Source of the DNA: JASHVB01 sp049522565
Lineage (GTDB): Bacteria; Pseudomonadota; Alphaproteobacteria; Acetobacterales; Acetobacteraceae
NCBI GenBank assembly: GCA_049522565.1
Contig: JBEKNT010000218.1
Location: 1-12,518, forward strand
Direction: 5' to 3'
DNA: 12,518 nt
Made by a program: the position numbers and the translations under genes. Positions 1 to 6,228 of this stretch are shown here, one piece after another; within the stretch, counting starts at the first letter, position 1; each line of letters opens with the position of its first letter. The notes beneath the pieces are model-generated. The model made no database searches, was not told where the DNA came from, and saw nothing but the letters and a program-made list of their open reading frames with translations.

Positions 1-195
1 ATGCGGGTGCAGAATGATCTGGACCGGTTCCATCTGGTGCAGGATGTGGTGGATCGCCTGCCACATCTGGGTGGCAAGGGAGACTATCTGAAGCAGATGG
101 TCCAGGACAAGCTGATCGAGCACAAGCTTTACATCGACAAGCACGGCCAGGACCTGCCGGAGATCCGTAACTGGACCTGGGGCAAGCCCACATGA
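1..195 (+). CDS. xfp: Phosphoketolase, C-terminal part only (gene starts before the window)
   Basis: The 64 visible residues match the C-terminal end of xylulose-5-phosphate/fructose-6-phosphate phosphoketolase: NDLDRFHLVQDVVDR, then KLIEHKLYIDKHGQDLPEIR and a closing NWTW. In the family this thiamine-diphosphate enzyme cleaves xylulose 5-phosphate (often also fructose 6-phosphate) with phosphate to acetyl phosphate and glyceraldehyde 3-phosphate (or erythrose 4-phosphate) in the cytosol. The catalytic and cofactor domains lie upstream and cannot be checked. The ATG at position 1 is an internal methionine codon, not the gene start, since full proteins are about 790-800 residues. The TGA stop overlaps the start of the aldolase gene by 4 nt (ATGA), so the two are probably co-transcribed and translationally coupled. 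Confidence 0.9.
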   Translation: MRVQNDLDRFHLVQDVVDRLPHLGGKGDYLKQMVQDKLIEHKLYIDKHGQDLPEIRNWTWGKPT

Positions 196-1223
196 ATGCG
201 CTCGTTGCCACCGCGCGCAAGTTGGTTGCCAGCGGCAAGGGCCTGCTGGCGATGGATGAAAGCAACCCCACCTGCAACAAGCGGTTCGCGGCCGCCGGTA
301 TTCCGCAGACCGAGGAGGCCCGGCGCGCCTATCGGGAACTGATTGTGACCACGCCGGGTCTTGGTGAGTTTATCAGTGGCGCGATCCTGTATGATGAGAC
401 GATCCGCCAACAGAAGGAAGATGGCACATCCTTTGTCAGTGTGCTCACCGATGCGGGCATTATTCCCGGCATCAAGGTCGATATCGGTGCGAAAGACCTG
501 GCGGGTCATCCCGGAGAGAAGATCACCGAAGGTCTGGATGGCCTGCGTGATCGCCTGCGTGAGTATTTCCAAACGGGTGCCCGCTTTGCCAAATGGCGGG
601 CGGTGATTGCGCTGGGTGATGGTATTCCCAGCCGGGGTTGCATCGCTGCCAATGCGCATGCACTGGCCCGCTATGCCGCGTTGTGCCAGGAAGCCGGACT
701 TGTCCCCGTGGTCGAGCCGGAAGTGCTGATGGACGGTGCGCACACCCTAGAGCAATGCCGCGCGGTAACAGAGGAGACTCTGCATGGCGTTTTCAACCAG
801 CTCTGTGACCAACGGGTCATGCTGGAGGGGATGATCCTGAAGCCCAACATGGTGCTTCCGGGTTTGAGCTGCCCAAAGCAGGAATCCGTGGAGGTTGTAG
901 CTGACGCGACCGTGCGATGTCTGCTGCGCGTCGTCCCGGCTGCCGTTCCCGGCATTGCGTTCCTGTCGGGCGGTCAATCCGGCGAACTGGCCTCTGCCCG
1001 CTTGAACGCCATGAATATCGCAGCCAGGTCACAAAAGCGCCACCTGCCATGGTCACTCGTGTTCTCGTTTGCTCGCGCCATTCAGCAACCGGCTTTGGAG
1101 ATCTGGCAAGGCCAGGAGCCCAACGTATTGAAGGCTCAGCAGGCCTTGTATCATCGAGCCCGGTGCAATCACGCTGCGCTGCATGGCGAATATAATGCCG
1201 GAATGGAACAGGCGAGCGCATGA
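192..1223 (+). CDS. Class I fructose-bisphosphate aldolase
   Basis: A 343-residue Schiff-base aldolase that reversibly splits fructose 1,6-bisphosphate into dihydroxyacetone phosphate and glyceraldehyde 3-phosphate. The family residues are all visible: Asp22 in LLAMDES, Lys134 in RFAKWRAV, Glu175 and Glu177 in EPEVL, and the Schiff-base lysine Lys217 in LEGMILKPNMV. The spacing matches muscle aldolase (Asp33, Lys146, Glu187, Glu189, Lys229) with an offset of 11-12. FLSGGQSGE near residue 258 is the phosphate-binding loop. Length is normal for bacterial members. The start at 192 is fixed by the ATGA overlap with the phosphoketolase stop; the only upstream purine run is a weak CTGGGG. The pairing puts a glyceraldehyde-3-phosphate-using aldolase directly behind phosphoketolase, fitting a combined phosphoketolase/glycolytic route. 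Confidence 0.95.
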   Translation: MNALVATARKLVASGKGLLAMDESNPTCNKRFAAAGIPQTEEARRAYRELIVTTPGLGEFISGAILYDETIRQQKEDGTSFVSVLTDAGIIPGIKVDIGAKDLAGHPGEKITEGLDGLRDRLREYFQTGARFAKWRAVIALGDGIPSRGCIAANAHALARYAALCQEAGLVPVVEPEVLMDGAHTLEQCRAVTEETLHGVFNQLCDQRVMLEGMILKPNMVLPGLSCPKQESVEVVADATVRCLLRVVPAAVPGIAFLSGGQSGELASARLNAMNIAARSQKRHLPWSLVFSFARAIQQPALEIWQGQEPNVLKAQQALYHRARCNHAALHGEYNAGMEQASA

Positions 1224-1294
1224 TGCCAGAAGGCCCACAGCTCACGGCGGCCGCGGTAGAATGACGATCGGACGCTTTATCAATCACGGGGCGA

Positions 1295-1318
1295 CCAGTC
1301 CCGCATCTCCGGGACTGG
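1295..1318 (+). terminator. Perfect 9-bp hairpin between aldolase and phosphatase genes
   Basis: CCAGTCCCG (1295-1303) and CGGGACTGG (1310-1318) are exact inverted complements around a 6-nt loop, in the 131-bp gap after the aldolase stop. No T-run follows on the plus strand (the next bases are CGCGGGG), so it is not a canonical Rho-independent terminator. It could be an attenuating or RNA-stabilising hairpin, or a weak terminator separating the phosphoketolase-aldolase pair from the phosphatase gene. Confidence 0.35.
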
Positions 1319-1354
1319 CGCGGGGTCGAACCGCACCTCGCGTGGTACATTGGG

Positions 1355-1990
1355 ATGCCTGGCGCCGCCAGGTATGAAACGGGATGTAAGCACGTGATCG
1401 ACCTTCATAAGCCACTCCTGCGGCTATACCTCATTCGCCACGGTGAAACCGAGTGGTCGCTGTCGGGCCAGCACACCGGCCGCACGGACCTTCCGTTGAC
1501 CGCGCACGGAGAGGACGAGGCGCGTCAACTCGCCCCACGGCTCAGGCACATCCAGTTTGCTCGCGTGTTCACCAGCCCACGGCAGCGCGCGCGACGAACC
1601 TGTGAACTGGCCGGACTGGGGGCGGCGGCCGAGACGGAACCGGACCTGGCAGAGTGGGACTATGGCGATTACGAGGGCATGCTCACAGCGGATGTTCATA
1701 AGCAGCGGCCGGCCTGGAATGTCTTTCGCGACGGTTGTCCCGGGGGAGAAATGCCCAGCGCAGTTTCCGATCGGGCAGATCGGCTCATCGCCCATCTTTG
1801 CACACTGGACGGCGACGTCACGCTTTTCACGCACGGGGAGTTCGCGTGCGCACTGGCCGCGAGATGGATCGGATTGCCGGTGGTCGAAGGCCAGCATTTC
1901 TCGGTCGACGCGGCGTCGCTCGGCATTCTCAGTTACAACCGCAGCCATCCGGACGTGCGGGTGATCGCGCTGTGGAACTCGAAATCTTGA
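1355..1990 (+). CDS. Histidine phosphatase family protein (phosphoglycerate mutase-like)
   Basis: A 211-residue member of the histidine phosphatase (phosphoglycerate mutase-like) superfamily, whose members transfer or hydrolyse phosphate through a phosphohistidine. The RHG signature LYLIRHGETEW spans residues 24-34 with nucleophile His29; FTSPRQRARRT and LAEWDYGDYEGM are the expected middle blocks, and LFTHGEF carries the second catalytic His160. The substrate cannot be read from sequence. Lying behind phosphoketolase and aldolase suggests a sugar phosphate, but the superfamily is broad. Start is uncertain: the ATG at 1355 puts 23 residues before the first beta strand, while an in-frame GTG at 1394 gives a more typical 198-residue protein. 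Neither has a strong ribosome binding site. The gene ends 21 bp from the convergent rpiB stop. Confidence 0.85.
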   Translation: MPGAARYETGCKHVIDLHKPLLRLYLIRHGETEWSLSGQHTGRTDLPLTAHGEDEARQLAPRLRHIQFARVFTSPRQRARRTCELAGLGAAAETEPDLAEWDYGDYEGMLTADVHKQRPAWNVFRDGCPGGEMPSAVSDRADRLIAHLCTLDGDVTLFTHGEFACALAARWIGLPVVEGQHFSVDAASLGILSYNRSHPDVRVIALWNSKS

Positions 1991-2011
1991 AAGGCGTCTC
2001 TAATGCGCCCC

Positions 2012-2470
2012 TCATGACCCACTTTTTCGGTCCTCCAACGCCACCACTTTTGCCAAGCGGCGTCGGTGACGTTCGGCGCCGCTGAAGCGCGCTCTCAGAA
2101 AAGTCCCAACCAGTTCCAGGGCGAGGGCGGGTCCAATCACCTGTCCACCCAGGCAAAAAATGTTCATATCGTCGTCTTCAACACCTTGATGGGCAGAGAA
2201 GACGTCGTGGATAAGCCCGGCGCGGACGCCGGAAACTTTGTTTGCAGCGACGGACGCACCAACACCGCTGCCGCAGAGCGCCACGCCGCGCTCGACTTCC
2301 GCCGCGGCAACAGCCCTGGCCAATGGGATGACGAAGTCGGGGTAGTCATCCGAAGGGTTCAGCGTGTATGCGCCGAAGTCAACAACATCGTACCCCGAGT
2401 TGCGCAACGATGCTCCCACTGCCTCCTTTAAGGCGAACCCCCCATGGTCCGCGGCGATTCCTATGCGCAT
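2012..2470 (-). CDS. rpiB: Ribose-5-phosphate isomerase B (RpiB/LacAB family)
   Basis: A 152-residue RpiB/LacA/LacB-type isomerase; RpiB interconverts ribose 5-phosphate and ribulose 5-phosphate. It opens with MRIGIAADHGGFALK, has the anion-hole loop ALCGSGVGASVAANKVSGVR with the proton-transfer Cys66, and ends with CLGGQVIGPALALELV. The frame is open to 2575, but ATG 2470 is the likely start because GGGGAG (complement of 2479-2484) sits 8 nt upstream and the domain begins there. Position 99, where E. coli RpiB has the His thought to help open the sugar ring, is Asp (VEDDDMN where relatives read VEHDDMN or similar). The enzyme would supply phosphoketolase with ketopentose via an epimerase. 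A related sugar-phosphate substrate is possible. It is convergent with the phosphatase gene and divergent from the small membrane-protein gene. Confidence 0.9.
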   Translation of the reverse strand: MRIGIAADHGGFALKEAVGASLRNSGYDVVDFGAYTLNPSDDYPDFVIPLARAVAAAEVERGVALCGSGVGASVAANKVSGVRAGLIHDVFSAHQGVEDDDMNIFCLGGQVIGPALALELVGTFLRARFSGAERHRRRLAKVVALEDRKSGS

Positions 2471-2750
2471 TACGATCACTCCCCGATCTGCTGGAACAAG
2501 AGAGCGGTTTGTTTGCAGACGTTCATCATACAGCAGCTCGGACCATAGCGGTCCGACAGCGGGAGCGGGAGGCACGGAAACTACTCAGGTCCAAGTGCGC
2601 TCGAAGCAGTGGAGTGACGATGCGGCAGGATACGACACGGCAACCGAACCGCTTGGCCGGTAGGCGGGCGCGTGGTAGAGCAACAACCCAGGGCCCGCTC
2701 AATCGTCGTTGATCTCACCATAGGCCCGCAGCGTACCGGGGACGACGGGA
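2471..2750. other. Intergenic region between rpiB and the small membrane-protein gene
   Basis: A 280-bp divergent intergenic stretch. Apart from the rpiB ribosome binding site, the only structure I see is a short hairpin, CGGACC-ATAGC-GGTCCG, near 2537-2553. Plus-strand frames here are open but look like arginine-rich noise with no recognisable protein. Promoters for both flanking genes should lie here, but I could not assign -35/-10 boxes. Confidence 0.4.
2479..2484 (-). promoter_or_regulatory. Ribosome binding site of rpiB
   Basis: On the minus strand this reads GGGGAG, 8 nt before the ATG at 2470. It decides the start in favour of this ATG over the frame's upstream ATG at 2575. Confidence 0.7.
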
Positions 2751-3053
2751 ATGACCATACGTTATCTGGGGATCGCCCTATTCATCTCCAGCGTCTTCTT
2801 GCTGGGTTGCCTCTCATTGTCCCGCTATGCACCCACTGCCCCTCTGTCTGAAGTGCCATTTCGTATGCTTGCGAGGAATCGCTTGCGCCTCCGTGTGGCA
2901 GCGGTTGGGCGTTTACGAATGCAGGTGGTCCTGACACTGGCACTTGGCGGTGCGGCGATATGGATCATCTTAGCCACGGCGCACGGGCCCGACGACAAGA
3001 AATGGGCCTATGGTGCGCTGGGGACTGTGCTGGGCTACTGGCTTAAGGGGTAA
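2751..3053 (+). CDS. Small hypothetical membrane protein
   Basis: A 100-residue protein I do not recognise. Residues 5-20 form a hydrophobic N-terminal segment after a short positive start (MTIR) and end in LLGC at Cys20, which could be a signal anchor or a weak lipoprotein signal; the -2 leucine is atypical for a lipobox. Residues 40-57 are strongly basic (ARNRLRLR, GRLR). Residues 58-77 form a second clear membrane helix, followed by DDKKWAYGALGTVLGYWLKG, which could be a further membrane-inserted segment. Small membrane proteins often end this way, so coding is plausible. It stands alone on the plus strand, divergent from rpiB, with only a weak GACGGGA-type ribosome binding site. No function can be assigned. 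Confidence 0.5.
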   Translation: MTIRYLGIALFISSVFLLGCLSLSRYAPTAPLSEVPFRMLARNRLRLRVAAVGRLRMQVVLTLALGGAAIWIILATAHGPDDKKWAYGALGTVLGYWLKG

Positions 3054-3176
3054 CCAGCGCAATGCCCGATGCGGCGACGATGCGCTGGCAAATACTGACG
3101 CCAGGCGCTCGGCTGGAACGCGCTGCTCTCCATTCCAGGTGGTTGGCCCGGCCTCCGCTGCTCGACGATTGGGAGA

Positions 3177-3613
3177 ATGCAAATCAAACTCGAAACCGCT
3201 GTTATCTTGGCTGAACCGTCCACTCAGTCGGACGAGGAACTGCTGGATCGGTTTCAGCGCGAGGCGTTCGGTTATTTTATCGAGCAATTCAACCCGGAGA
3301 ATGGCTTGGTGGCCGATACCAGCCGCCCTGGCGCGCCCGCCAGCATTGCCGTCGTGGGCTTCGCGCTGTCGTGTTATCCGGTGGGAGTGGAACGCGGTTG
3401 GATGGCACGTGCGGACGCAGCAGCGCGCACGCTGGTCACCTTGCGCTTTTTTGGTAACAGTACGCAAAGCGAACAACCGGACGCGACCAGGGCATTGTCG
3501 TTCTGATGATCGAGAATTATCGGTCCGGCCTGATGTGGAAGCTGATGCGGCGATGCCCCTATATCGGCAATGGACTGCGCCGCGCGGGTTTCTCGGGCGG
3601 CTGGTTGTCATGA
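3177..3613 (+). pseudogene. Glucoamylase-family gene remnant with internal deletion and frameshift
   Basis: Two pieces of one protein family are joined out of frame. The first, 3177 to about 3487, encodes the N-terminal part of a glucoamylase-family (PF10091-like) protein: LLDRFQREAFGYFIEQFNP, then GLVADTSRPGAPASIAVVGF, GVERGWMARADAAARTLVTL and RFFGNSTQSEQPDAT. It then hits a stop at 3504-3506. The second piece, in another frame from 3485 to the TGA at 3611, reads DQGIVVLMIENYRSGLMWKL and on to GFSGGWLS, the usual C-terminal end of the same family. About 300 residues that would hold the catalytic centre are missing, so no active enzyme can be made. Family proteins are roughly 430-480 residues. 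The stop overlaps the next gene by 4 nt, suggesting a former operon. Assignment is from remembered family patterns; a search would settle it. Confidence 0.8.
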
Positions 3614-5166
3614 CGAACTCTCCCGCGCAGCAAGAGCATGGCATGCAGCACGATCAAACGGCCCCGGACGGACCGCCGGACGACTGCTTCCATCGCGCGC
3701 TGGTGGACAATGTTCACCCGCCGGCCTGGCGCAACCCCAAATTCGTTGGAAAGTACAATCTCGTCGTCATCGGCGCGGGCCCCGGCGGCGTGACCGCGGC
3801 GCGCGAAGCGGCCGCGCTGGGGGCGAAGGTCGCACTCATCGAGCGCGATCTCATCGGCGGCGATCGCCTGAATGTCGGTTGCGTGCCATCGAAAGCTATC
3901 ATTCGCACCGCGCGGCTCTATGCGGAAATGCGCGGCGCGGACGATTACGGCGGGCAGGTGCCGGGCAACATCAGGATCGGCTTTCCAAAGGTGATGGCGC
4001 GGATGCGGCGGATTCAGGCGCGCCTCAGCCGGGCCACCTCGGCGCAGCGATTGAGCGAGGCAGGTGTCGACGTGTATTTCGGCGCGGCGTGCTTTGCGGG
4101 ACCCGATACCGTCGCGGTCGCCGGTGATGTGCTGCGCTTCAGGAAAGCACTGATCGCGACCGGTGCGCGGCCGCTTGCTCCGTCGGTTCCGGGGCTCGCC
4201 GAGACCGGCTATTTGACCAACGAGACTATCTTCAATCTGACCGAGTGCCCGGGCCGTCTCCTGGTGATGGGAGGCGGGCCTCTCGGCTGCGAGTTGGCGC
4301 AAGCATTTTGCCGGTTCGGATCGCACGTTATCATTGCGCAAGACGACCCCATGTTTTTGCCCAGGGAAGAACGCGACGCGGCGCAGGTTCTTTCGGATGC
4401 CTTGGTGCGCGACGGCGTCGAGGTCCATCTCAATACCGCGGTGGTCGCCGTTCGCACGGAAGGCCTACGGAAAATCGTTGATCTTGTCTCAGGCGGCGAG
4501 AAGCTCAGCATTTCCGTCGATGAAATCCTGGCCGGCATCGGCCGGGCGCCCAACGTCGAAGGTATGAATCTCGAGGCCGCCGGTGTCCGCTACGGCACCG
4601 GAACCGGAATCCACGTCGACGATTTCCTACGAACGAGTAACAAGCGGATCTACGCTGCGGGCGACGTGTGCCTGGAACATAAATTCACCCACGTCGCCGA
4701 GGCCTCCGCACGTATCGCGGTGAGAAATGCATTGTTCCTGGGCCGCAGGCGGCTGAGCAAGTTGACGATCCCCTGGTGCACCTTTACCGATCCGGAAATC
4801 GCCCATGTGGGTCTTTATGTTCGAGAGGCTCGAGAGAAAGCCATGCCGGTGAGAACTTTCACGATTCTGATGCATGACGTCGATCGCTCGGTGACCGATG
4901 GCGAAGAAGAGGGGTTCGCAAAGATTCACGTCAGGCAGGGCACCGATCGGATTCTGGGTGCCACTGTGGTCGCACGTCATGCCGGAGAGATGATCAACGG
5001 ACTCGCGGTCGCGATCAGCTCAGGAATCGGCTTGCACGCCTTTGCACGGGTTATGCATTCCTATCCGACGCAGGCTGACGCGATTAGGCTGGCCGCCGAC
5101 GCGTATACCCGCGCGCGCTTGACGCCAACGCTGAAGTTTTTAAGCCGGTGCTGGCTGGCATGGTAG
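3610..5166 (+). CDS. FAD-dependent pyridine nucleotide-disulfide oxidoreductase (mercuric reductase-like), one redox Cys lost
   Basis: A 518-residue flavoprotein of the mercuric reductase/dihydrolipoamide dehydrogenase group. The FAD dinucleotide motif GAGPGG is at 55-60, the NAD(P)H-binding GGGPLGCE at 221-228, the second FAD motif YAAGDV at 348-353, and the dimerisation domain runs from about 387 with TFTDPEIA. The redox-active site, normally Cys-x4-Cys, reads GGDRLNVGCVPSK: Arg86 replaces the first Cys while Cys91 remains. The C-terminal active-site segment is MHSYPTQAD, with Asp for the usual Glu. Disulfide reduction by the normal mechanism is therefore unlikely, although flavin and nucleotide binding look intact. 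Start ATG 3610 overlaps the glucoamylase remnant's stop (ATGA); the 40-residue N-terminal leader is typical of this subgroup. The longer open frame from 3010 crosses the remnant and is not coding. Confidence 0.88.
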   Translation: MTNSPAQQEHGMQHDQTAPDGPPDDCFHRALVDNVHPPAWRNPKFVGKYNLVVIGAGPGGVTAAREAAALGAKVALIERDLIGGDRLNVGCVPSKAIIRTARLYAEMRGADDYGGQVPGNIRIGFPKVMARMRRIQARLSRATSAQRLSEAGVDVYFGAACFAGPDTVAVAGDVLRFRKALIATGARPLAPSVPGLAETGYLTNETIFNLTECPGRLLVMGGGPLGCELAQAFCRFGSHVIIAQDDPMFLPREERDAAQVLSDALVRDGVEVHLNTAVVAVRTEGLRKIVDLVSGGEKLSISVDEILAGIGRAPNVEGMNLEAAGVRYGTGTGIHVDDFLRTSNKRIYAAGDVCLEHKFTHVAEASARIAVRNALFLGRRRLSKLTIPWCTFTDPEIAHVGLYVREAREKAMPVRTFTILMHDVDRSVTDGEEEGFAKIHVRQGTDRILGATVVARHAGEMINGLAVAISSGIGLHAFARVMHSYPTQADAIRLAADAYTRARLTPTLKFLSRCWLAW

Positions 5167-6084
5167 CAGTGAGCAAGGACGAAACATCCAGTACCCCACG
5201 TCAGCGACTTGCGATGAAGTTCTGAATAGATAGCTCGGCACAGCGGTGACGATGACGACTCCTGGCCACGAATGTGATCACGCTAGGCTGTCGGTTCGCC
5301 AAAGCTGTATCGATGATCTGAATTGCACTCGCGGGCCGCCCGATCCGAAGCGCGTCGTCACCGTGGGGCCGAGCGCAAACTGGGCGACGAAGGCGGCTTC
5401 CGCCCCACCTGCGTCTGCGATGAGGTCAGTGCCTGCCTAAAGTCTTCGATGCCCAGTTTGCCGCCCACACCTCCATCCGTTTGATGTCATGGCCAGAGTG
5501 CGCGGTCGCTTGACACGCGTCAAACGAAAGCTTCAACGACGCGTCGGTATGTCCCGAACGGGACCAGGGGGGCCTCACGCCGCGTCGCTTCCGCCCGAGG
5601 AACTGAACCGCGTCGGGTCCCGGTTGTATGAACTGTTTCGGCCGGACCTGCCCGAGGGAACGCACTGGCGGGGGGCCGCAAGGGAAATTCCGGCTGGAGC
5701 GGATTGTCGGGGCGACGGGGTAAGCGACCGGTCGGCCCATCTGGCCCAGATGTTGCGGCAACGGCGTGAACCGCCGGTTTCGAGCGACCAGTAGATCATG
5801 AAGGTGACGAGCGGCAGCAGCGCGACATCGCGGCCACAGAGAAGTTCCTCATGCTGCGAGCTGCCGGTCGAGCTGCTCGATCCGTTCGCCGATGGCGCTC
5901 GCCGCGATCGAGGCATGGGAGCAAGGGGGCATGGCCGGGCAGCGGGTTGTGTGGCTGGCGGACGCGGCCGACGTTCGTGCTCAAGTGGCCGTCGAGTGGA
6001 CGCCCGTATCGGAAACTGAATTGGCAACTGAGTTTCCAAAACCCAACGAGCGGCGGAAAAAACGCAAGTGATTTCCTGGGGTTA
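5167..6084. other. Gene-poor region between flavoprotein gene and tRNA-Lys
   Basis: No recognisable intact gene lies in these 918 bp. Open frames on both strands are short and arginine/serine/proline-rich. A few stretches look like decayed coding DNA: a minus-strand frame from about 5430 down to a TGA at 5278 contains DLIADAGGAEAAFVAQFALG, another minus-strand frame nearby contains TAHSGHDIKRMEVWAANW, and a plus-strand frame contains LNRVGSRLYELFRPDLPEG around 5603-5660. None joins into a protein I can name. The only candidate short gene is listed separately (5892-6071). Confidence 0.5.
5892..6071 (+). CDS. Possible 59-residue hypothetical protein or 3' remnant
   Basis: This frame has a more protein-like composition than its surroundings. 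It begins MALAAIEAWEQGG, continues RVVWLADAADVRAQVAVEW, and ends in a very basic tail, NERRKKRK, then TGA at 6069-6071, 13 bp before the tRNA-Lys 3' end. No ribosome binding site precedes the ATG, and the frame is open back to about 5808, so it may instead be the C-terminal scrap of a larger broken gene. I do not recognise the family. Low confidence that it is expressed. Confidence 0.25.
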   Translation: MALAAIEAWEQGGMAGQRVVWLADAADVRAQVAVEWTPVSETELATEFPKPNERRKKRK

Positions 6085-6160
6085 TGGTGGGCCCGGTGGG
6101 GCTCGAACCCACGACCCCAAGATTAAAAGTCTCGTGCTCTACCAACTGAGCTACAGGCCC
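6085..6160 (-). tRNA. tRNA-Lys (anticodon UUU)
   Basis: On the minus strand a 76-nt cloverleaf can be folded by eye. The acceptor stem pairs GGGCCTG with CGGGCCC (one G-T pair). The D stem is GCTC/GAGC around AGTTGGTA. The anticodon stem is CGAGA/TCTTG with loop CTTTTAA, giving anticodon TTT for lysine. The T stem is GTGGG/CCCAC around TTCGAGC. The 3' CCA is encoded (TGGT at 6085-6088 on the plus strand). The gene lies downstream of the asparaginase gene on the same strand. Confidence 0.97.
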
Positions 6161-6169
6161 ACGCCAGCC

Positions 6170-6203
6170 GCCTTGAACGCCAAGCCGCGGCGGAGGTCAA
6201 GGC
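6170..6203 (-). terminator. Imperfect hairpin between asparaginase stop and tRNA-Lys
   Basis: GCCTTGA (6170-6176) pairs exactly with TCAAGGC (6197-6203), and an inner CGCC/GGCG pairing extends the stem across an asymmetric internal loop. It lies 25 bp after the asparaginase stop and 9 bp before the tRNA 5' end. There is no T-run, so a terminating role for the amidase operon is a guess. It could also act in processing of a joint transcript. Confidence 0.3.
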
Positions 6204-6228
6204 GAAGTGCCCCGTGCCGCCTGCCGCG

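Noticed and set aside
1321..1340. GGGGTCGAACC stretch as a possible tRNA 3'-end duplicate (attachment site)
   Set aside because: Only a few bases match the tRNA-Lys T-arm and no stem or CCA follows; coincidental.
2537..2553. CGGACC/GGTCCG hairpin upstream of rpiB as a copy of the palindromic repeat at 10899
   Set aside because: Only a short core resembles the repeat and the conserved flanks are absent; a 6-bp stem is expected by chance in GC-rich DNA.
3010..3609. In-frame upstream extension of the flavoprotein gene
   Set aside because: It crosses the small membrane-protein gene end and the glucoamylase remnant in another frame, is Arg/Ser-rich, and the FAD domain with its usual leader begins after ATG 3610.
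3559..4428. 289-residue minus-strand open frame opposite the flavoprotein
   Set aside because: It is a shadow of the well-supported plus-strand gene and has no recognisable domain.
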